Shown: positions 59,578 to 64,000 of the stretch, one piece after another | Position numbering within the stretch: position 1 is the first letter of the stretch | How the letters are laid out: every line of letters starts with the position of its first letter | From: Streptomyces sp. NBC_00775 | GTDB lineage: Bacteria > Actinomycetota > Actinomycetes > Streptomycetales > Streptomycetaceae | Length of the DNA stretch: 64,000 nucleotides | Direction: 5' to 3' | NCBI RefSeq assembly: GCF_036347135.1 | Contig: NZ_CP108938.1 | Coordinates: 8,990,001 to 9,054,000 of the forward strand | Made by a program: the position numbers and the translations under genes | The notes under the pieces: generated by a model | The model's database searches: none | What the model was told of the DNA's origin: nothing | The model's input: the letters and a program-made list of their open reading frames with translations, nothing else

Positions 59578-61077
59578 ATGGCGCAGTGGACTTCGGCGGT
59601 AGGCGCCGCACAGCTCGCCCGGCTCCTCAACTCCCAGCAGGAGCGCCCCGCGGGGCCGGGCACGCGCCGTCCGCCCGCCTATCGCGCGCTCGCCGACGGC
59701 ATCCGGCTGCTGGTGCTCGAAGGCCGGGTCCCGGTGGCCGCGCGGCTGCCCGCCGAGCGGGAGCTCGCGCTGTCCCTGTCCGTCAGCCGTACGACCGTCG
59801 CCGCCGCCTACGAGGCGCTGCGAGCCGAGGGGTTCCTGGAGTCCCGCCGCGGAGCGGGCAGCTGGACCGCGGTGCCGGCCGGGAACCCGTTGCCCGCGCG
59901 CGGCCTGGAACCCCTGCCGCCCGAGGCCCTCGGGTCCATGATCGACCTCGGCTGCGCGGCGCTGCCGGCGCCCGAGCCATGGCTCACCCGCAGCGTGCGG
60001 GGCGCGCTGGAGGAGCTGCCGCCGTACGCGCACACGCATGGCGACTATCCCGCCGGGCTGCCCGCGCTGCGCTCGATGCTCGCCGAGCGGTACACCGCGC
60101 GCGGAATTCCGACCATGCCCGAGCAGATCATGGTGACCACCGGGGCGATGGGCGCGATCGACGCGATCTGCCATCTCTTCGCCGGGCGCGGCGAGCGCAT
60201 CGCCGTCGAGTCGCCTTCCTACGCCAATATCCTTCAACTGATGCGCGAGGCCGGGGCCCGGCTGGTGCCCGTCGCCATGGCCGAGGGGCTCGCCGGGTGG
60301 GACCTGGACCGCTGGCGCCAGGTCCTGCGCGACGCCGCGCCCCGTCTCGCCTACGTGGTCGCCGACTTCCACAACCCGACCGGCGCCCTCGCCGACGAAC
60401 ACCAGCGGCGCGGGCTCGTGGACGCGGCGCGTTCCGCGGGCACCGTGCTCGTCGTCGACGAGACGATGAGCGAACTGCATCTGGACGAGGACGTGGAGAT
60501 GCCGCGCCCCGTGTGCAGCTTCGACCCCGCCGGGTCGACCGTCATCACCGTCGGATCCGCGAGCAAGGCCTTCTGGGCGGGCATGCGCATCGGCTGGGTG
60601 CGGGCCGCTCCGGATGTGATCCGCAGCCTGGTCTCGGCGCGCGCGTACGCCGATCTGGGTACGCCCGTGCTGGAGCAGCTGGCCGTGAACTGGCTGCTCA
60701 GCACCGGGGGCTGGGAACAGGCCGTCGACATCCGGCGGGGCCAGGCCCGCGAGAACCGCGACGCCCTCGTCGCCGCCGTGCGGCGGGAGCTGCCCGGGTG
60801 GGAGTTCTCGGTACCGAAGGGCGGGCTCACGCTGTGGGTGCGCACCGGCGGGCTGTCCGGGTCCCGTCTCGCCGAGGTGGGCGAGCGCGTGGGCGTGCGC
60901 GTGCCCTCTGGGCCGCGTTTCGGGGTGGACGGGGCCTTCGAGGGGTACGTACGGCTGCCGTTCACCGTGGGCGGTGCGGTGGCCGAGGAGGCGGCGGTGC
61001 GGTTGGCTGCGGCGGCGCGGTTGGTTGAGACGGGGGCGAGCGGGGGGAACGAGGCCCCGCGAACGTTCGTGGCGTAA
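59578..61077 (+). CDS. MocR-family (GntR/aminotransferase) transcriptional regulator, YczR-like
   Basis: A 499-residue protein. The N-terminal GntR winged helix (ADGIRLLVLEGRVPVAARLPAER, VSRTTVAAAYEALRAEGFL, about 40-90) is fused to a fold-type I aminotransferase domain with the PLP lysine in VGSASKAFWAGMRIGWV. It senses PLP-linked metabolites. It is divergent from yczE, so it probably controls the YczE-GDPD-side genes. ATG at 59578, close to GGGGAAGG. Confidence 0.88.
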   Translation: MAQWTSAVGAAQLARLLNSQQERPAGPGTRRPPAYRALADGIRLLVLEGRVPVAARLPAERELALSLSVSRTTVAAAYEALRAEGFLESRRGAGSWTAVPAGNPLPARGLEPLPPEALGSMIDLGCAALPAPEPWLTRSVRGALEELPPYAHTHGDYPAGLPALRSMLAERYTARGIPTMPEQIMVTTGAMGAIDAICHLFAGRGERIAVESPSYANILQLMREAGARLVPVAMAEGLAGWDLDRWRQVLRDAAPRLAYVVADFHNPTGALADEHQRRGLVDAARSAGTVLVVDETMSELHLDEDVEMPRPVCSFDPAGSTVITVGSASKAFWAGMRIGWVRAAPDVIRSLVSARAYADLGTPVLEQLAVNWLLSTGGWEQAVDIRRGQARENRDALVAAVRRELPGWEFSVPKGGLTLWVRTGGLSGSRLAEVGERVGVRVPSGPRFGVDGAFEGYVRLPFTVGGAVAEEAAVRLAAAARLVETGASGGNEAPRTFVA

Positions 61078-61140
61078 GGGGCTTCGCCCCTTCGACCCCG
61101 TTCGGTTGTGTGTTGTCTGCGGGTGGGTGGGGGCTGGTGC

Positions 61141-61227
61141 AAAAGATTGCGCAGTTCCCCGCGCCCCTGAAAGGGGCGCGGGGAACTGCGCAATCTTTTA
61201 GGGGGGGTCTGGGGGCGCAGCCCCCAG
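61141..61227. repeat. 28-bp perfect inverted repeat and hairpin at a convergent junction
   Basis: Arms at 61141-61168 and 61172-61199 are perfect reverse complements over 28 bp with a 3-nt loop; the core is the GCGCAGTTCCCCGCGCCCCT element. A second hairpin at 61209-61227 follows. It is nearly identical to 34982-35037. The 186-nt convergent gap 61078-61263 holds no gene. Confidence 0.85.
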
Positions 61228-61263
61228 GGATGGGACGGGTAGGGGCGGAGGGGGCGAGAAAAC

Positions 61264-62823
61264 TCAGCTTTCCGCCACGGCGGCATTCACCGGCAGCGCC
61301 CCCGCGTCCGCCGGAGTCGTACGCTCCGGCAGAAGTTCAAGGACCGCCCGCCGCTGGGCCTCGCTCGTCGCATCGTCGTACGGATCAGGCGTGGCGGGCA
61401 CTTGGAGCCGAAGGACGGGCCCGGTTCCAAGGCGGGCGTAACCGCGCCCGGGCGGCACGTCACGGGTGGGAGTGGTGTGCGGGGGCACGCCCAGGACGGC
61501 TTCCAGTTGGGCGGAGGACGCGGGACCGAGCACCACGCGCGCGCGGGTGTGCTGCCGCACCGCCTCGCTCAGGACGTCGAGGCTGTCGAAGTGCTCGGCC
61601 ACGACGACCGTCACGCCCGCCGCACGCCCGTGCCGGAGGGGCACCTGAAGGAGGGCCTGCGGGTCCTGGCGTCCGTCGGCGGCGGCCAGGTGGCCCAGCG
61701 CGCTGGGCCGGTCCAGCAGGATCCACAGGGGATTCTTGATGTCGTCCGGAGCGGGATGCCCCGCCTGACGTGCACGGTTCGCGGCGATCAACCGCCGCTC
61801 CGTCTCGTGCGCGGCCCATTCCAGGCTGGCGAGGGCTCCCGCAAGCCCGCACTCGACGGCCAGCACACCGGCCCGCCCGGTCAGGCACGCGTACTCGCCG
61901 GTGGCGCCCCCCTCGACGATGACGACATCGCCGTACTGGAGGGTCTGCAGGGCGATGGAGCGCATCAGCGTGGTCGTTCCGCTGCCGGGTTCGCCCACCA
62001 CCAGCAGGTGTGGCTCGGTCGAGCGGATTCCCGTGCGCCAGACGACCGGAGGGACGTCGCGCTGTTCCTCACCGTAGGTGAGGGCGAGCGTGCGCTGGAC
62101 GTCGGCCGGGTCGGTGAAGCCGAGGACCGTCTCGCCGGGGGCGGTGACGAAGCGCTGGGCGGCGATGTCGGTGGGGAGGGGCGGGAGGACCGTGATGGTG
62201 AGTTCGTTGCCCTCCTCGTCCCAGTCGAAGTGGTACTCGCGGCCGCGCCCCGACTTCGCGTGCAGGAGTTGCTCGATGCGGGCGCGGGACTCCGCCTCGC
62301 CGTCCGTGAAGTACGCCGGATAGCGGATGAGGAGCCGGGACACGCGTCCGTCGTCGTCGAAGTCGTACGAGGAGAACGCCTTCTCCCAGTCGCCGCCGTG
62401 GGCGTACAGGGGCTCGGGGTCCTCGGCCGCCGAGAAGTACGGGACCAGGGCCTCGTACAGCGACTGGAGGCGCCCGGTCTGCGCCTCGTCGGGGCCGGTG
62501 GGCGCCGACGAGGTGTGGTCGCGGCCGGTCCAGGCTGCCGCCGCCATCAGGCTGATGGCGGCGAGCAGTGGCCCGTACGGCACCAGTGCCACGACCAGGA
62601 TCACCGAGGCCACCAGGAACAGCAGCGGCCCGCGCCGGTCCTTGGGGGTGTCGGCCCACTTGCGCCGTCCGGCTCCTGCCAGCCGGCGCAGTCCTCGGGA
62701 GACCGTGATCAGTGGGTGGAGGACGTCGGTGGCGCTGTCGGCTGCCGTCCGGGCCAGCTCCCGGCTTCGGGCGATCTGTGCGCTGCCGTTGCTGAGAATG
62801 CGGGGGAGAGGGCGCCGGGCCAC
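61264..62823 (-). CDS. Membrane-anchored ATPase-like protein with degenerate P-loop
   Basis: A 519-residue protein. One double hydrophobic segment (about 66-96) precedes a C-terminal RecA/FtsK-like domain with P-loop GEPGSGTTT (277-285), in which the Walker A lysine is Thr, then YGDVVIVEGGATGEYACLTG, ALASLEWAAHETERRLI, LWILLDRPS and VAEHFDSLDVL. This resembles SpoIIIE/EccC-like ATPases, some of which have inactive P-loops. GTG at 62821-62823 follows AGGAGAC. A small membrane protein is encoded 41 nt upstream. Catalysis is uncertain. Confidence 0.75.
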   Translation of the reverse strand: MARRPLPRILSNGSAQIARSRELARTAADSATDVLHPLITVSRGLRRLAGAGRRKWADTPKDRRGPLLFLVASVILVVALVPYGPLLAAISLMAAAAWTGRDHTSSAPTGPDEAQTGRLQSLYEALVPYFSAAEDPEPLYAHGGDWEKAFSSYDFDDDGRVSRLLIRYPAYFTDGEAESRARIEQLLHAKSGRGREYHFDWDEEGNELTITVLPPLPTDIAAQRFVTAPGETVLGFTDPADVQRTLALTYGEEQRDVPPVVWRTGIRSTEPHLLVVGEPGSGTTTLMRSIALQTLQYGDVVIVEGGATGEYACLTGRAGVLAVECGLAGALASLEWAAHETERRLIAANRARQAGHPAPDDIKNPLWILLDRPSALGHLAAADGRQDPQALLQVPLRHGRAAGVTVVVAEHFDSLDVLSEAVRQHTRARVVLGPASSAQLEAVLGVPPHTTPTRDVPPGRGYARLGTGPVLRLQVPATPDPYDDATSEAQRRAVLELLPERTTPADAGALPVNAAVAES

Positions 62824-62863
62824 TGCTGTCTCCTGATGGTGCGTGCGGGAGGGGTGGACGAGG

Positions 62864-63058
62864 TCAGAACTTGATCCCGCCGAGCAGGCTCGCCAGGCTC
62901 TCCCCGCCGGCCTTGATGCTCGGAGCGATGGCCGTACTGGCCAGGTAGAAGCCGAACAAGGTCGACACCAGGCAGTGCGACGCCTTGAGGCCGTCCTTGC
63001 GGAAGAAGAGGAATACGACGACGCCGAGCAGGACCACACCTGACATGGACAGGATCAT
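62864..63058 (-). CDS. Small two-span membrane protein
   Basis: A 64-residue protein with two hydrophobic segments (LSMSGVVLLGVVVFLFF and CLVSTLFGFYLASTAIAPS) connected by a short charged loop. ATG at 63056-63058 is preceded by AGGAG. Upstream in-frame ATGs exist, but none has a better ribosome site. It lies 41 nt before the degenerate ATPase gene, so a small complex or pilin/holin-like subunit is possible. Function unknown. Confidence 0.7.
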   Translation of the reverse strand: MILSMSGVVLLGVVVFLFFRKDGLKASHCLVSTLFGFYLASTAIAPSIKAGGESLASLLGGIKF

Positions 63059-63138
63059 TTGAGTCTCCTGGTTCGTGGGGACAGTCACCATGAGTACTTC
63101 CAGGATCACAGCATGTATCCATACGATAAAAGGTGCAA

Positions 63139-63167
63139 CTGGGTGAATTTCGGCTAATTTCACCCAG
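63139..63167. promoter_or_regulatory. Inverted repeat upstream of the small membrane protein gene
   Basis: CTGGGTGAA-N11-TTCACCCAG is a perfect 9-bp dyad about 80 nt upstream of the 63058 start, beside an AT-rich TTTTATCGTAT stretch that could be a -10. Likely an operator or activator site. Confidence 0.4.
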
Positions 63168-63317
63168 GTGGCGGAGCCGTCTGGGGCTACCTGAACGGGT
63201 CTGTTGCGTCGGGCGGGTCTGCTGTGATCTTTGCCGTGGACGGTGCCGGTCATGTCCCGGTGGAGCCAGTACGCTGTCGATTCACCCGAACGGTTGTAGT
63301 GAGAGGCGGTCCGGCCG

Positions 63318-63710
63318 ATGAGTGAAGCCCCCGACCCCGAGGTCGTGGAGCTGGCGACCAAGATCTTCGATCTGGCCCGCCGTGGCGAGACCGAGGCGCT
63401 CGTGGCGTATGTGGACGCGGGCGTTCCGGCCAACCTCACCAACGACCGCGGTGACTCGCTCGTGATGCTCGCCGCCTACCACGGTCACGCCGACGCGGTA
63501 GGCGCCCTGCTGGAGCGCGGCGCCGAGGCGGACCGGATCAACGACCGGGGGCAAACGCCGCTCGCCGGGGCCGTCTTCAAGGGTGAGGCGGCCGTGATCC
63601 GGGTGCTGCTGGACGCCGGTGCCGATCCGGCCGCCGGTACACCCTCGGCCGTCGACACGGCGCGCATGTTCGGCAAGACGGAACTGCTCGAATTGTTCGG
63701 CGCACACTGA
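63318..63710 (+). CDS. Ankyrin-repeat protein
   Basis: A 130-residue soluble protein made of about three ankyrin repeats: TNDRGDSLVMLAAYHGHADAVGALLERGAEAD, INDRGQTPLAGAVFKGEAAVIRVLLDAGADPA and a partial SAVDTARMFGKTELLELFG. These give protein-protein binding. ATG at 63318, with a GAGGCGG context upstream. Short ankyrin proteins of this kind are common in Streptomyces; the partner is unknown. Confidence 0.88.
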   Translation: MSEAPDPEVVELATKIFDLARRGETEALVAYVDAGVPANLTNDRGDSLVMLAAYHGHADAVGALLERGAEADRINDRGQTPLAGAVFKGEAAVIRVLLDAGADPAAGTPSAVDTARMFGKTELLELFGAH

Positions 63711-63856
63711 CTCGAACGCTCTGACCAGGCGAAACGCAAGAAAAAAGGGAGGCGGAACGGGGCCGCCGGAAATACGGTCGCGGCAGGAAGAACTGCCGAG
63801 TCATCATGACGTCGTGATTCACGGACGCGATGGCTGGGCAGATGTTGCCGCACCGC

Positions 63857-63877
63857 GCGGGCCGTGATGCGGCCCGC
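63857..63877 (+). terminator. Hairpin GCGGGCC/GGCCCGC
   Basis: A perfect 7-bp stem with a 7-nt loop, between the ankyrin gene and the small ORF at 63906. It may end the ankyrin transcript or be part of a leader. Confidence 0.4.
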
Positions 63878-63905
63878 ATGGGCCACCGACGAGAGGCAGA
63901 GGAAG

Positions 63906-63965
63906 ATGGTCTACAGCAAGCAAGAAACGGCGGGCGCTCCGACGTGTTGTCACGCGGCCAGGTAA
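63906..63965 (+). CDS. Putative 19-residue leader peptide
   Basis: ATG at 63906 is preceded by GAGGCAGAGGAAG, a strong ribosome site, and encodes 19 residues (MVYSKQET...CCHAAR) before TAA. A second ATG overlaps the stop (TAATG) and opens a 9-codon frame. The Cys-Cys-His stretch and its position at the window edge, where a downstream operon may begin, fit an attenuation or translational-coupling leader. Speculative. Confidence 0.4.
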   Translation: MVYSKQETAGAPTCCHAAR

Positions 63966-64000
63966 TGCAGGATCCCGGTTGCGTCGACGCTTGATGTGAG

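Noticed and set aside
61264..63058. Integrative conjugative element remnant (Tra/Spd-like)
   Set aside because: The ATPase and small membrane protein have no accompanying integrase, replication gene or att repeat nearby.

Overview
The window is chromosomal DNA of a Streptomyces, or a very close relative. GC is very high with strong third-position bias, and GTG starts are common. It carries genes typical of the genus: an incomplete cvn conservon, the RNA polymerase-binding protein RbpA behind a perfect sigma-R type promoter, rare TTA (bldA) codons in four genes, a ribE-ribM-ribBA-ribH operon under an FMN riboswitch, and many secreted hydrolases. No rRNA, tRNA, CRISPR array, transposase or prophage was seen. 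The left edge cuts a luciferase-like oxidoreductase.

Layout. 1-2.8 kb: LLM oxidoreductase fragment, then an APC amino-acid permease with an Lrp-family regulator. 2.9-9.3 kb: a GntR/HutC regulator divergent from a lipoprotein/permease/permease/ATPase importer that ends in an unusual HAD-phosphatase/EEP-phosphoesterase fusion. 9.5-13 kb: conservon genes cvnA-B-C without cvnD, abutting a truncated secreted-protein gene on the other strand, apparently a deletion scar. 13.2-16.8 kb: a nitrilase-type amidase plus flavin amine oxidase pair closely resembling the lysine 2-monooxygenase/5-aminovaleramidase (DavB/DavA) route, then an LLM oxidoreductase. 16.9-24.7 kb: DUF5995, GH6 glucanase, NCS2 permease, alginate-lyase-like enzyme, thioesterase, and an MFS/ROK pair. 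25-26.8 kb: an ECF41 sigma factor with its oxidoreductase partner. 27-32.3 kb: riboflavin operon, hisE-hisG, PH-domain protein. 32.4-34.8 kb: two CBS/DUF21 membrane proteins. 35-40.9 kb: EccA/CbxX-type AAA ATPase, uridine-kinase-like P-loop protein, an unrecognised helical protein, an APC permease. 41-46.6 kb: secreted C39 peptidase, M1 aminopeptidase, a tiny membrane protein, TetR regulator, GH18 chitinase. 46.7-53.6 kb: acyl-CoA dehydrogenase, a 12-residue-repeat protein, a CrtC/AttH-like protein, an ACAD10/11-type phosphotransferase, an Lrp regulator, an amidohydrolase. 54-56.4 kb: polyprenol-phosphate mannosyltransferase, FxsA, RbpA. 56.5-61 kb: MFS, GDPD and YczE (minus strand) with a divergent MocR regulator. 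61.2-64 kb: an ATPase with a degenerate P-loop plus a small membrane protein, an ankyrin protein, and a possible tiny leader ORF.

The most interesting observations are regulatory. A 37-38-nt chitinase promoter/operator cassette is duplicated upstream of both the chitinase and the ECF41 sigma gene, with the same -35/-10 geometry. A matching ECF41 promoter lies in front of the oxidoreductase next to it. CGCAACGA motifs are shared by the amino-acid permease and the davAB-like genes. Nearly identical composite inverted repeats mark several convergent gene junctions. All assignments come from reading the sequence and remembered family signatures; no search was run.
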